Origin: Hyphomicrobiales bacterium
GTDB taxonomy: Bacteria > Pseudomonadota > Alphaproteobacteria > Rhizobiales > Rhizobiaceae
Length of the DNA stretch: 54,985 bases
Assembly: GCA_900472925.1 (NCBI GenBank)
Contig: UCJU01000040.1
Span: 1-54,985 of the forward strand
Direction of reading: 5' to 3'
Shown here: positions 34,035 through 43,244 of the stretch, in pieces
How the letters are laid out: each line of letters opens with the position of its first letter
Numbering within the stretch: position 1 is the stretch's first letter
The notes under the pieces: generated by a model
What the model was told of the DNA's origin: nothing
Database searches by the model: none
The model's input: only the letters and a program-made list of their open reading frames with translations
Program-made: the position numbers and the translations under genes

Positions 34035-34256
34035 TCAGGATTTTTTGGCGCGTTTCGTTGGGATGACTGCGGGCTTCAGACTGTCGTCACGTTCCTTCGC
34101 AAGGCGTGCTTCACGCAGCCTGATCGTTTTTTCGTCGCGAGCCTGGGCGATGGAGTTGAGTTCATCAACCGCACGACCGCGCGCAAAAAACTGCGATTGC
34201 GTTGCGCCGAAAGCGATTTCGGCCTGCTTGCGAGATTTGCTGTGAGCGTCAGACAT
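34035..34256 (-). CDS. Small basic hypothetical protein
   Basis: A 73-residue, highly charged protein with a helical middle (DELNSIAQARDEKTIRLREARLAKERD) and a basic tail ending TKRAKKS, which could bind nucleic acid. GGGA lies 6 nt before the ATG, a good signal. It is followed 36 bp later by the DUF6481 gene on the same strand. Similar small proteins occur in other rhizobia; function unknown. Confidence 0.7.
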   Translation of the reverse strand: MSDAHSKSRKQAEIAFGATQSQFFARGRAVDELNSIAQARDEKTIRLREARLAKERDDSLKPAVIPTKRAKKS

Positions 34257-34332
34257 GGAGTTCCCTTCCTACCGCATCGCACTGAAAATCGGAATCGATT
34301 TCTTCAAAAGAACGATACGTAGATCTCTGACC

Positions 34333-34370
34333 TGAACCTGTTCGTGCATCTCGAGGACGCAACAGGTTCA
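34333..34370. promoter_or_regulatory. Perfect 10-bp inverted repeat between the csp and 73-residue protein genes
   Basis: TGAACCTGTT (34333-34342) and AACAGGTTCA (34361-34370) are separated by 18 nt. They lie upstream of the 73-residue protein gene, in its probable promoter, and look like two half sites of a dimeric regulator. Confidence 0.45.
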
Positions 34371-34393
34371 AGCGCTTGGCCGACCAGCGGCAC

Positions 34394-34421
34394 AAAAAAA
34401 GGCCAGGCAACCTGCCTGACC
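34394..34421 (-). terminator. Intrinsic terminator of the cold-shock gene
   Basis: On the minus strand GGTCAGGCA, a short loop and TGCCTGGCC (one wobble pair) are followed by seven T. It lies about 65 nt after the cold-shock gene stop. Confidence 0.8.
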
Positions 34422-34485
34422 TCGCTTGGTCTCATGCTTTCAACAGTGCCAGTACATCCGTGGTCAATGGAAAGCAGATTCCGTA

Positions 34486-34695
34486 TTATACAGCCTGCAG
34501 GTTGCAAGCAGACATTTTGCCCGACTTGTTGTCGCGCTCAAGGTCGTAGCTCAGCTTCTGACCTTCAACGATTTCGCGCATACCCGCACGCTCTACCGCA
34601 GAGATGTGTACGAATGCGTCTGTGCCGCCGTTGTCTGGCTGAATGAAGCCGAAGCCCTTGGTGGAGTTAAACCATTTTACTGTGCCTGTGGTCAT
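34486..34695 (-). CDS. Cold-shock protein, CspA family
   Basis: A 69-residue single OB-fold cold-shock domain. Both RNA-binding motifs are intact: KGFGFIQPD (RNP1) and DAFVHIS (RNP2). Such proteins bind single-stranded RNA and DNA and act as RNA chaperones. The ATG at 34695 (M-TTGTVKWFN) is chosen; AAAGGG lies upstream and the frame's extra five residues are not typical. The 441-bp gap to phoB (34711-35151) likely holds a long 5' leader, as in other csp genes; no other gene is supported there. Confidence 0.9.
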   Translation of the reverse strand: MTTGTVKWFNSTKGFGFIQPDNGGTDAFVHISAVERAGMREIVEGQKLSYDLERDNKSGKMSACNLQAV

Positions 34696-35151
34696 AATGA
34701 ACCCTTTCAAAGCATAAGAGAGACTTCGCAGAACTGACGTCCTACGTGCGAGTGTAGCGATTTTTTTGAAGAAAGGGTTAGTTCAAAACGCGGTGCTAAT
34801 CGCGCGGCAACCAAAGCTCAGCAAGAAAAATATCGATAAACCAGTGATAGAGCTTTATGGGATGATAGTCAAACTTTAATTTTCAAATAACGACTCTGGT
34901 CAAGTGTAAGACTGATTGACGAGCATATTTTGCACCGCCCATTCGTCCCTTGGCGCGGGTGGGCCGAACACATCGAAGATGCCGCTTTCGCGTTGGATTT
35001 TAAAAGAACTGAGTGGAATTGAAAGAGTGCGCGCAATGAAAGCGAGTTGTGAAACTTCAGCACAGCAGCGCTATGACGAATTCTGGCGCGCGCCAGTCGA
35101 AAGGAAAGACTGTACGCGCGCGACCGTAGCAATCGGAACATCTGACCTCAA

Positions 35152-35835
35152 TCAGGCTTCCATGGAGTATCCCGCGCCGCGCACGGTGCGGATGACATCC
35201 TGCATGTTGGAAAAGTTCAGCGCCTTGCGCAGGCGGCCGACATGGACGTCCACGGTGCGTTCATCCACATAGATATCGTGGCCCCAGACGCCATCGAGAA
35301 GCTGGGAGCGCGAGAAAACACGGCCTGGAGATACCATCAGGAATTCCAGCAGACGGAATTCGGTCGGTCCGAGCCGGACTTCGCGTGTCTTGCGGTGGAC
35401 ACGATGGGTTTCCCGGTCCAGTTCGATATCGCCGCATTTCAAAACCGAAGACAGAACCTCCGGTCGGGCACGACGCAGCATGGCTTTGACGCGCGCCATC
35501 AGTTCCGGCGTCGAAAACGGCTTTACCACGTAGTCATCGGCGCCCGTTGCCAGACCCCGCACACGCTCGCTCTCCTCCCCGCGTGCCGTCAACATGATGA
35601 TCGGCAGACGTTCGGTTTCAGGACGCATTCTCAGACGGCGGCACAGCTCGATGCCGGAAACACCTGGCAACATCCAGTCCAGGATCAGAAGATCCGGCGT
35701 GCGTTCCTGCAAGCGGATTTCCGCCTCGTCGCCACGCGGAATCGTATCCACGTCGTAACCTTCGGATTCCAGATTATAGCGAAGAAGAACGCTCAACGCC
35801 TCTTCGTCTTCGACAACTGCTATTTTCGGCACCAT
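35152..35835 (-). CDS. phoB: Phosphate regulon response regulator PhoB
   Basis: A 227-residue OmpR-type response regulator. The receiver domain (about 5-120) has acidic Glu9-Asp10-Glu11, phospho-acceptor Asp53 in LILDWMLPG, LTARGEE and KPFSTPELMAR. A winged helix (about 130-225) follows, with LGPTEFRLLEFLMVSPGRVFSR and the recognition segment DERTVDVHVGRLRKAL. It binds Pho boxes when phosphorylated by PhoR. It is the last gene of the phoR-pst-phoU-phoB cluster, 32 bp behind phoU. Confidence 0.96.
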   Translation of the reverse strand: MVPKIAVVEDEEALSVLLRYNLESEGYDVDTIPRGDEAEIRLQERTPDLLILDWMLPGVSGIELCRRLRMRPETERLPIIMLTARGEESERVRGLATGADDYVVKPFSTPELMARVKAMLRRARPEVLSSVLKCGDIELDRETHRVHRKTREVRLGPTEFRLLEFLMVSPGRVFSRSQLLDGVWGHDIYVDERTVDVHVGRLRKALNFSNMQDVIRTVRGAGYSMEA

Positions 35836-35867
35836 GGCTCGGGAACTCCGCCAGTCTTATAGGGAAC

Positions 35868-36584
35868 TCATTCGGTAACTGCACCGAGTGTGTTGGAACT
35901 GTCGTCCTTGGGACGCTCACCTGCCGGCTGACTGCCGGTGGCCATGTAATAGATGGTTTCAGCGATGTTGGTGGCATGATCGCCGACGCGCTCGATGTTC
36001 TTGGCGCAGAAGAGGAGATGCGTGCAGGTGGTAATGTTGCGCGGATCTTCCATCATGTAGGTCAGCAGCTCGCGAAACAGGGAGGTGTACATCGCGTCGA
36101 TTTCCTCGTCGCGCTCGCGGATCGTCTGTGCCTTTTCCGCAGAACGCGTGGAATAGACGTCGAGAACGTCTTTCAGCTGCACCAGCGCCAGTTCGGACAG
36201 ATGCTCGAGACCGCGTGCCAGTTTGCGCGGAACGCCGGTTCCGGCAACCGCGATAACGCGCTTGGCCGTATTCTTTCCAAGATCGCCAACGCGCTCGAGA
36301 TCGGCAGCAATGCGCAGCGAGCCGATGATTTCCCGAAGGTCGGCCGCCATTGGCTGGCGCTTGGCGATGGTGACGATGGCCTTGTCGCCGATCTCGCGTT
36401 CGGCGTTATCGAGGATTGTATCGTCAGAGATGACCTTCTGGGCCAAGGCTGCGTCGGAGTTGACGAGGGCACGGACCGCGTCCGCGCACATCTGCTCGGC
36501 CAGACCACCCATTTCGGCGATACGGCGGGTCAGAAACTTCAACTCTTCATCGTAAGCGGACATGATGTGCGAGTGGGTCGGCAT
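35868..36584 (-). CDS. phoU: Phosphate signalling regulator PhoU
   Basis: A 238-residue PhoU of normal length made of two three-helix PhoU repeats. The family segment with its acidic metal-binding cluster, ADLREIIGSLRIAADLERVGDLGKNTAKR, is visible near 75-105 and repeats as ICTHLLFCAKNIERVGDHATNIAE-like sequence near 195. It links the Pst transporter to PhoR and restrains the Pho response when phosphate is plentiful. GGAGA precedes the ATG. It lies between pstB and phoB in one operon. Confidence 0.95.
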   Translation of the reverse strand: MPTHSHIMSAYDEELKFLTRRIAEMGGLAEQMCADAVRALVNSDAALAQKVISDDTILDNAEREIGDKAIVTIAKRQPMAADLREIIGSLRIAADLERVGDLGKNTAKRVIAVAGTGVPRKLARGLEHLSELALVQLKDVLDVYSTRSAEKAQTIRERDEEIDAMYTSLFRELLTYMMEDPRNITTCTHLLFCAKNIERVGDHATNIAETIYYMATGSQPAGERPKDDSSNTLGAVTE

Positions 36585-36667
36585 GTTCTACTCTCCAGTT
36601 TCGGTGCGGTGCCGCAAGCCCGGACGGGCTCAAGCGGTTTGCGCTGATGTTATGAACCAATGGCAGA

Positions 36668-37483
36668 TCAGCCGAAGCGACCCATGATGTAGTCCTGCGT
36701 ACGCTGGTCATCCGGATTGGTGAACATCTTGTCGGTATCGTTCTCTTCCACCAGATGACCGAGGTGGAACATAGCCGTGCGCTGAGAGACGCGAGCCGCC
36801 TGCTGCATGGAGTGGGTCACGATCACAATGGTATAATTGGCGCGTAGCTCGTGGATCAGTTCCTCGACCTTGGCAGTCGCGATCGGGTCCAGCGCCGAGC
36901 ATGGCTCATCCATCAAAATGACTTCAGGCGACACGGCAATGGCGCGGGCGATGCAAAGACGTTGCTGCTGGCCACCGGAAAGACCGGTACCGGATTCGTG
37001 CAGACGATCCTTGGCTTCGTTCCACAAACCGGCCTTCTGAAGGCTGGCCTCAACGATCTGGTCCATATCCGCCTTGTTGCGGGCAAGACCATGAATGCGC
37101 GGGCCATAGGCAATGTTTTCATAGATCGTCTTGGGAAATGGGTTCGGCTTCTGGAACACCATGCCGACACGGGCACGCAACTCCACCACGTCGATGACCG
37201 GGTCGTAGATGTCGTCTTCATCAAGCGTGATCTTGCCGGTGACGCGGCAACCGTCGATCGTATCGTTCATGCGGTTAAGCGTCCGCAGAAACGTGGACTT
37301 GCCGCAACCGGACGGGCCGATCAGAGCCGTGACCGTGTTTTCGCGAACGTTCAGGTTCACATCGTAAAGGGCGCGTTTCTCGCTGTAATAGACGGAAACG
37401 TCCTTGCCGATCATCTTATACGAAACTTCATTCATTTTCTTGTCCAGCGCCTTTTCAACTGCTGCTTCCGACAACATGTTCAT
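36668..37483 (-). CDS. pstB: Phosphate ABC transporter ATP-binding protein PstB
   Basis: A 271-residue ABC ATPase with all nucleotide-binding motifs: Walker [10 protein letters not shown] (about 57), Q-loop VFQKPNPFP, signature LSGGQQQR, Walker B VILMDEP and the switch His in [12 protein letters not shown]. It powers high-affinity phosphate uptake through PstCA. GGAG precedes the ATG by 9 nt; pstA ends 14 bp upstream, so the genes are co-transcribed. Confidence 0.97.
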   Translation of the reverse strand: MNMLSEAAVEKALDKKMNEVSYKMIGKDVSVYYSEKRALYDVNLNVRENTVTALIGPSGCGKSTFLRTLNRMNDTIDGCRVTGKITLDEDDIYDPVIDVVELRARVGMVFQKPNPFPKTIYENIAYGPRIHGLARNKADMDQIVEASLQKAGLWNEAKDRLHESGTGLSGGQQQRLCIARAIAVSPEVILMDEPCSALDPIATAKVEELIHELRANYTIVIVTHSMQQAARVSQRTAMFHLGHLVEENDTDKMFTNPDDQRTQDYIMGRFG

Positions 37484-37497
37484 AGCTTAAAGCTCCT

Positions 37498-38820
37498 CTA
37501 CCAGCGCCGTTCGAAGCGGCGACGCAACAGAATTGCGCCAACATTCATGACGATGAGGAACATAAGCAGGATGATGATAGCGCCGGATGTTCTTTCGACA
37601 AAGGCACGTTCTGCTTCGTTCGCCCACATGTAAATCTGCACCGGCAGGGCCGTGGAAGGGTCCATGGGTGTTGTCGGATAGTTCGCGACGAAGGCGACCA
37701 TGCCGATCAGCAGCAAGGGAGCGGTTTCGCCCAGCGCATGCGCCAGACCAATGATCGTGCCGGTCAAAATGCCAGGCATGGCAAGCGGCAGGACATGGTG
37801 GAAAATCGTCTGCATCTTCGATGCGCCAAGGCCAAGGGCCGCAGCGCGGATGGACGGTGGTACAGCTTTCAGCGCCGCACGGGTGGCGATGATGATGGTC
37901 GGCAACGTCATCAACGTCAGCACCAGACCGCCAACCAGCGAGGCCGAGCGGGGGAAACCCAGAAAGTTGATGAAGACCGACAGACCCAGCAGACCATAAA
38001 CGATCGAGGGAACGGCAGCGAGGTTGTTGATGTTGACTTCGATAAGGTCCGTCAGACGGTTTTTCGGCGCAAATTCTTCCAGATAGATCGACGCGGCGAC
38101 ACCGATCGGCAGCGACAGCACCAAAACGATCATCATCATGTAGAAAGAGCCGATCAGCGCGACGCCGACGCCCGAAGCTTCCGGACGGCTGGATGCACCG
38201 TTGAAGAAGATACCGGTGTTGAACTGCTTGGCAAGCTGACCACTATCGGTGAGCTGCTTCACCCATCCGAGTTGCTGGTCGGAAATGCGGCGGTTGGCTT
38301 CATTGACCGACAGATCGATCTGACCCTTGACGGCACTGTCGAGATCACCCGAAGCCAGCAGCGATAGCGTGCGGGTGGTGCCGATAATGCTCGGATCCTT
38401 GACCACGAGATCACGCAGCTGGGTGCGAATGCTATCCGAGATCAGCGCCGAGACGGAGCGGAGCGCCGTGCGATCATCCAGCGAGATATTAAGCGCCTTG
38501 GCCACGGCGTTGCGAGCGATGACCGGATAGTTTGCCGTGACCAGCTTGGCCGGGTTCTGCGCACGGACGTTGTCGGGGTCGATGATCTGCTCGGAGAACT
38601 CGACCGGCACCGTAATCATTGTCTGCTGGAATGCCGTGTAGCCCTTGCCGACGACCGACCAAAGCAGAAGAAACAAAAACAGCAGGCCGAAGGTGATGGC
38701 GGCGAGACCGTAGGTGCGAAAGCGGCGCTCGGAGGCATAGCGGCGTTTGATGCCGATGTCGCGCCGGACCTTCTTCGTTGCGGCTGGGGCGATGACGCCC
38801 GGAGTAACGACGTCGGTCAT
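37498..38820 (-). CDS. pstA: Phosphate ABC transporter permease PstA
   Basis: A 440-residue permease, longer than E. coli PstA (296) because of a roughly 130-residue periplasmic insertion after the first transmembrane helix (about 43-65), a feature of the rhizobial form. The EAA-type cytoplasmic loop (AAALGLGASKMQTIFHHVLPLAMPGILTG) that docks PstB is clear near residue 325-355. The ATG at 38820 overlaps the pstC stop by four bases (ATGA), so translation is coupled. Confidence 0.95.
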   Translation of the reverse strand: MTDVVTPGVIAPAATKKVRRDIGIKRRYASERRFRTYGLAAITFGLLFLFLLLWSVVGKGYTAFQQTMITVPVEFSEQIIDPDNVRAQNPAKLVTANYPVIARNAVAKALNISLDDRTALRSVSALISDSIRTQLRDLVVKDPSIIGTTRTLSLLASGDLDSAVKGQIDLSVNEANRRISDQQLGWVKQLTDSGQLAKQFNTGIFFNGASSRPEASGVGVALIGSFYMMMIVLVLSLPIGVAASIYLEEFAPKNRLTDLIEVNINNLAAVPSIVYGLLGLSVFINFLGFPRSASLVGGLVLTLMTLPTIIIATRAALKAVPPSIRAAALGLGASKMQTIFHHVLPLAMPGILTGTIIGLAHALGETAPLLLIGMVAFVANYPTTPMDPSTALPVQIYMWANEAERAFVERTSGAIIILLMFLIVMNVGAILLRRRFERRW

Positions 38821-40301
38821 TCATACTGCTCCCGGTATTTGCGCACAATGTAGAGCGCGTAGATATTGAGGCAAAGCGTGATGGCAAACAGCGTGATGCC
38901 AAGAGCAAAGGCAACCAGCGTCTGTGGCGAGGTAAATTCAAGGTCGCCGGTCAACTGGCTGACGATCTTGACGGTGACAGTTGTCATCGGCTCGAACGGG
39001 TTGAGTTGAAGGCGTGCAGCGACACCGGCAGCCAGCACCACGATCATGGTTTCACCGATGGCACGCGATCCGGTCATCAGGATAGCGCCTACAATGCCGG
39101 GAAGAGCGGCCGGAAGGATGACCTTCTTGACCGTCTCCGAGCGCGTTGCGCCAAGCCCGAGCGAGCCGTCACGCATTGCGCCGGGAACAGCTGTGATGAT
39201 GTCATCCGACAGCGACGAGACATAGGGAATCAGCATGATACCCATGACGAAACCGGCTGTGATGACGCTCTGCGCCTGAATGAAGCTGGCATAGTCGCCG
39301 GTCGTCAGGCCGTTGATCTGCGAAGAAATATCGCGAAGGAAAGGACCGACGGTGGTCAGCGCGAAGAAGCCATAAACGATGGTCGGAATGCCGGCGAGCA
39401 CTTCCAGCAACGGCTTGACGATGGAGCGGAAACGCGGCGTGGCATATTCAGCCATGTAGATTGCCGAGAAAAGCCCGACCGGCACAGCAACCAGCATGGC
39501 GACGAAGCCGATGTAGAGCGTACCAGCCAAAAGCGGGATCAGGCCGAACTGGCCGGAGCTGTCGGTCGTGCCAGCGGCGGCAAAGCGCGGGTCCCATACC
39601 GTCCCGAAAAAGAACTCGTGAGCCGGAACCATATTGAAGAATTGGACAGCCTCCGTCAGCATCGAAAGAACGATGCCAATGGTCGTGAGGATGGCAATGG
39701 ACGATGCCAGCATCAGCACGCCGAGAATGACCTTCTCGACCATGTTTCGGGCGCGAAACCTGGGGGCGATGCCGCGCATGGCGTAAAAGGCGCCAGCAAG
39801 TGCCGAACCCAGCACAATCACCACCATACCGATCCGGCTGGCTGCGGTCATCGTGTTGAGCGTTTCAGCTGCTTCCACCATATAAGGCTGCGGGTCGCCT
39901 GCAATCGCCACGCCCTTTGACCCCAAAAGCGGGCGCAATGTGGCAGGATCTGCTTTCGCTTGAGACACCTCTTCCGACGTCAGCCGCTGAAGACCACGCG
40001 CAATCGAACCGACCATGCCGTAGTTCAGGCTCTGCTGTGCTTCGGACTGAGCCTTGATGTCATCTGGAAACGCGCCGCGTACCGCCGACGTGATGACGAA
40101 CGGGCTGATGACCAGCCAAAGCGCCAGAATGACAGCCGAGGGGAGAACGGCCCAAACGAGAACATAGGAGCCGTGATAACCGGGTCGCGAATGCATGGAC
40201 GACGGACGGGCGCCAGCCAGAGCGACGGCACGACGCGAGCCAAGCATATAGCTGGCCATACCGATCAGCGCCAGGATTAGCAGAAGTATGGATGTGTTCA
40301 T
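38817..40301 (-). CDS. pstC: Phosphate ABC transporter permease PstC
   Basis: A 494-residue permease with a long N-terminal extension holding two extra hydrophobic segments and a periplasmic stretch, compared with E. coli PstC (319). The C-terminal transport core carries the EAA loop GSLGLGATRSETVKKVILPAALPGIVGA (about residue 395). GAGG precedes the ATG. A 272-bp gap with two strong inverted repeats separates it from pstS, so expression of pstCAB may be set lower than pstS. Confidence 0.95.
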   Translation of the reverse strand: MNTSILLLILALIGMASYMLGSRRAVALAGARPSSMHSRPGYHGSYVLVWAVLPSAVILALWLVISPFVITSAVRGAFPDDIKAQSEAQQSLNYGMVGSIARGLQRLTSEEVSQAKADPATLRPLLGSKGVAIAGDPQPYMVEAAETLNTMTAASRIGMVVIVLGSALAGAFYAMRGIAPRFRARNMVEKVILGVLMLASSIAILTTIGIVLSMLTEAVQFFNMVPAHEFFFGTVWDPRFAAAGTTDSSGQFGLIPLLAGTLYIGFVAMLVAVPVGLFSAIYMAEYATPRFRSIVKPLLEVLAGIPTIVYGFFALTTVGPFLRDISSQINGLTTGDYASFIQAQSVITAGFVMGIMLIPYVSSLSDDIITAVPGAMRDGSLGLGATRSETVKKVILPAALPGIVGAILMTGSRAIGETMIVVLAAGVAARLQLNPFEPMTTVTVKIVSQLTGDLEFTSPQTLVAFALGITLFAITLCLNIYALYIVRKYREQYE

Positions 40302-40465
40302 TGAGACTTTCCTCGGCGCACCAGGGCGGGGATGCGGTATCAGGCAGCTTTGTTATTTGCACATCGGATCATCGGAAAACCGTTTTCGGCCTCATGAGCC
40401 TCAGATGGTTTCGCGACAGGTGCCGTATTTCCTTTGCGGCTTCGGCATTCCGGGTAGATACGTCT

Positions 40466-40497
40466 TATTCATCCAAACTCTCGTCTTGCGATGAATA
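40466..40497. promoter_or_regulatory. Inverted repeat in the pstS-pstC gap
   Basis: TATTCATC (40466-40473) and GATGAATA (40490-40497) are perfect 8-bp arms separated by 16 nt. It may be an operator for an internal promoter or a second mRNA hairpin. Confidence 0.4.
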
Positions 40498-40538
40498 GGA
40501 GCTATCAACCCACACGAACCGTGCCGTCAAAGATGGGT

Positions 40539-40565
40539 GGAAGGCGCGACGACGCCGCGCCTTCC
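40539..40565 (-). terminator. 10-bp GC hairpin just after pstS
   Basis: GGAAGGCGCG (40539-40548) and CGCGCCTTCC (40556-40565) with a 7-nt loop lie 8 nt past the pstS stop. There is little U-run, so it probably acts as a partial terminator or 3' stabiliser that raises pstS over pstCAB, as known in other pst operons. Confidence 0.65.
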
Positions 40566-40573
40566 GAGACAGA

Positions 40574-41608
40574 TTACATGGTCTTGCCAGCTTCGAACTG
40601 AGCGCGGATTTGCTTGCGCTCGGATTCTGGAGCAGCAACCAGTCCATAGTTGGCCAGTGGAGAGTCAGGGCCGATCATCTCGTCGGATGTGAAGAACTCA
40701 ACATATTCCTTCAGACCTGGGATGACGCCGACATGTGCCTTCTTGACGTAGAAGAACAGCGGACGGGAAACAGGGTACTTGCCGCTTGCAACTGTTTCAG
40801 TGGAAGGAACCACGCCGCTGACGGTTGCAACCTTCAGCTTGTCCTTGTTGTTTTCGTAGAATGCGAGACCGAAGACGCCGAGGCCGGTCTTGTTGGCATC
40901 GATACGAGCAAGCGTTTCCGTGTAGTCGCCGTCGATATCAACAGCTGCGCCGTCCTTGCGAACTGCGATGCACTTTGCAGCGGCCTGCTTGGCATCGGCA
41001 ACGAGACCCTTGATGGCATCCGTTGCGCCAGCTTCCTTGCAGCCGTCAGCCATGATCTTCTCTTCGAAGACTTCGCGTGTACCATGCTTGGAACCAGGGA
41101 TGTAGGCGGCGATCGTTACGTCCGGCAGTTCCTTGTTGATTTCCGACCACTTCTTGTAAGGGTTGGCAACAAGCTTGCCGTCCTTGACGACTTCAGCAGC
41201 GAGACCGAGGTAAAGGTCCTTTGGCTCAAGCTTGACGTCCTTGTTAGACTTGTCCATGGCGAAGACGATGCCGTCGTAACCGATCTTGACTTCCTGAACG
41301 TCGGTGACGCCAGCTGTCTTACAGGCTGCAAGCTCGTCTGCCTTGATGGGGCGCGAAGCATTGGCAATGTCGATGGTGCCTTCACCAACGCCGGAGCAGA
41401 AGGCCTTCAGACCGCCGCCTGTACCGCCGGACTCAACAACGGGAGCCTTGAAGTCAGGGAAGGTTTCAGCAAAAGTTTCAGCAACGATCTTTGCGTAAGG
41501 CAAAACCGTGGACGAACCGGCAACCTGGATCTGATCGCGAGCGGCGGCGGCGCCTGCAAAAGCGACAGAAGCCACCAAGGCAGCTGCGGACAGTTTAACG
41601 ATATTCAT
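40574..41608 (-). CDS. pstS: Periplasmic phosphate-binding protein PstS
   Basis: A 344-residue phosphate-binding protein with a signal peptide (about 1-24, ending AAAA). Phosphate ligand motifs are present: QVAGSSTVLPYAKIVAE near the N-terminus, ESGGTGGGLKAFCSG, and PGSKHGTREVFEE in the hinge domain. It delivers phosphate to PstCA. GGGAG precedes the ATG at 41608; the longer frame to 41680 has no signal. A Pho box lies about 140 bp upstream, and it is likely the first gene of the strongly induced unit. Confidence 0.96.
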   Translation of the reverse strand: MNIVKLSAAALVASVAFAGAAAARDQIQVAGSSTVLPYAKIVAETFAETFPDFKAPVVESGGTGGGLKAFCSGVGEGTIDIANASRPIKADELAACKTAGVTDVQEVKIGYDGIVFAMDKSNKDVKLEPKDLYLGLAAEVVKDGKLVANPYKKWSEINKELPDVTIAAYIPGSKHGTREVFEEKIMADGCKEAGATDAIKGLVADAKQAAAKCIAVRKDGAAVDIDGDYTETLARIDANKTGLGVFGLAFYENNKDKLKVATVSGVVPSTETVASGKYPVSRPLFFYVKKAHVGVIPGLKEYVEFFTSDEMIGPDSPLANYGLVAAPESERKQIRAQFEAGKTM

Positions 41609-41742
41609 GTGAATCTCCCGTGGGTGCCCGCGATGGGCATTTGTGGACGCTGCCGGCAGGAGTTTTACCCTCTTACCCAACTCTGGGCTGCCCCGGCGAC
41701 CTCTTCATAGCCAGTCTTGCTACACTCTTTTATGTCACTTCG

Positions 41743-41760
41743 ATGAAGTATTTGTGACAG
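41743..41760 (-). promoter_or_regulatory. Pho box upstream of pstS
   Basis: On the minus strand CTGTCAC-AAAT-ACTTCAT has the PhoB arrangement of two 7-bp half sites at 11-bp spacing (consensus CTGTCAT). It lies between phoR and pstS, about 135 bp before the pstS ATG. Confidence 0.65.
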
Positions 41761-41821
41761 TCTAAGTATATGATTATTATGATATTTTTTTGGTTATAAA
41801 ATCCGCGATACCGTTTTTGTG

Positions 41822-43093
41822 TCAAAATCTCACGGTGAAGTCCGTTCCGACCTCGAGCTCCGAGCGGATAATCAACCGGGCGCGATGGCGGGTCAGGATA
41901 TGCTTGACGATGGCAAGCCCCAGACCGGTGCCTTTTTTCGAGCGGCTGTCGGCCACGCTCACACGGTAAAATCTTTCTGTGAGGCGAGGAACATGCTCCG
42001 CCGGAATCCCCGGACCCTTATCCACGACACCGACTTCGACAGGTTTTCCGGCATTGGCGCGCAAAAACACGTCCACCACCTTACCGTCCTGACCATATTT
42101 GCAGGCATTTTCGACAAGGTTCTGGAACACCTGCACCAGTTCGTCACGATCACCTGTGACCTCGACCTTTTCTGCGGGCATGTGAAGATTGATGGCGACG
42201 TCGAGATCCTGCGCCAAGGGAAGCAGCGAATCTCTGACATGACCCAGCAGCGGCACCAGATCGACCTTCTGATCCGGCGCGATATTGGCGCGCAGTTCAA
42301 GCCGCGACAGGGACATGAGATCATCCACCAGGCGGCTCATGCGTGTGGCCTGATCCAGCATGATGCCCAAAAATCGCTCGCGCGCCTTGGGGTCATCACG
42401 GGCCGGGCCCTGCATTGTCTCGATAAAACCTCGCAACGATGCCAGCGGCGTGCGCAGCTCATGGCTGGCATTGGCGACAAAGTCGCTGCGCATCCGGTCT
42501 ATCCGGCGCAACTCCGAAACATCCCGGAAAGACAAAATGTAAAGTGGCGCGGTCGCCTGCTCCTGCATTTCAGCGGGCGCAATACGGACAATGAAAACGC
42601 GCTCCGATGGCAGTCGCTCGGAATGCTCGACCTGATTGGGCTGTCCGGTGGCAATCGTTTCGCGAATGACATCCAGAAGGCCCGGTGAGCGCAGTCGGCC
42701 AGAAATGTGCGAGCCAACGGCAAGCGTTCCGAATGCCCGGTCTGCGGCGCTGTTTTCGAAGAGTACGCTGGCATTGCGATCGAGAATGAAAACCGGTGTG
42801 TCGAGAACCGCAAGCCCTGAACGAACACCGGCGATCAGGCTTTCGCTGACACCTTGCTCTTCTTCCGCCTCGGCCTCAGCAACGTGTTGCCGAGGCAATC
42901 TCGTCACCGCACCCGAACTGATTGCCAAAATGGCCAAAACCGCGCCCAACCATAGCGCCAGCGGAACATAGGGCGAGCGCAGCTCCGAAAGTGTCACAGC
43001 GGCCAGCATGGTGACGACCATTATCGGCAGCCAGCTTCTGCGAAGCCTACGCAAATATCGCCCCAATGCGTCCCCACCTTCCATGATCGCCAT
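41822..43093 (-). CDS. phoR: Phosphate regulon sensor histidine kinase PhoR
   Basis: A 423-residue membrane kinase. Two N-terminal transmembrane helices (about 20-60) are followed by a PAS domain (about 90-190), HisKA with His211 in [13 protein letters not shown], and HATPase_c with N ([13 protein letters not shown]), G1 (VVDKGPGIP) and G2 ([14 protein letters not shown]) boxes. It phosphorylates PhoB on phosphate starvation. It is the first gene of the cluster and divergent from ppk2. ATG at 43093 is used; 43084 is a near alternative. Confidence 0.94.
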   Translation of the reverse strand: MAIMEGGDALGRYLRRLRRSWLPIMVVTMLAAVTLSELRSPYVPLALWLGAVLAILAISSGAVTRLPRQHVAEAEAEEEQGVSESLIAGVRSGLAVLDTPVFILDRNASVLFENSAADRAFGTLAVGSHISGRLRSPGLLDVIRETIATGQPNQVEHSERLPSERVFIVRIAPAEMQEQATAPLYILSFRDVSELRRIDRMRSDFVANASHELRTPLASLRGFIETMQGPARDDPKARERFLGIMLDQATRMSRLVDDLMSLSRLELRANIAPDQKVDLVPLLGHVRDSLLPLAQDLDVAINLHMPAEKVEVTGDRDELVQVFQNLVENACKYGQDGKVVDVFLRANAGKPVEVGVVDKGPGIPAEHVPRLTERFYRVSVADSRSKKGTGLGLAIVKHILTRHRARLIIRSELEVGTDFTVRF

Positions 43094-43147
43094 CGTCGTC
43101 CACTTTTCTTCTACGCCGAAATCAACGCATCGAAACCTTCTATCCCT

Positions 43148-43167
43148 CTTTCATGACAAAGATTCAT
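43148..43167. promoter_or_regulatory. Imperfect Pho-box-like sequence between phoR and ppk2
   Basis: CTTTCAT (43148-43154) and GATTCAT (43161-43167) resemble PhoB half sites but are spaced 13 bp apart instead of 11. PhoB control of the divergent genes is possible but weakly supported. Confidence 0.25.
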
Positions 43168-43244
43168 CACTATGTCTTTTCCACAGTATGTATCAAGGAA
43201 ATGACACGCCGCCGATTTCACACACCAGTCCACAGGGAGCCATG

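Noticed and set aside
34869..35141. Open frame between the cold-shock gene and phoB
   Set aside because: No ribosome site, Ser/Arg-rich random-looking product; the region is better read as leader and intergenic sequence.
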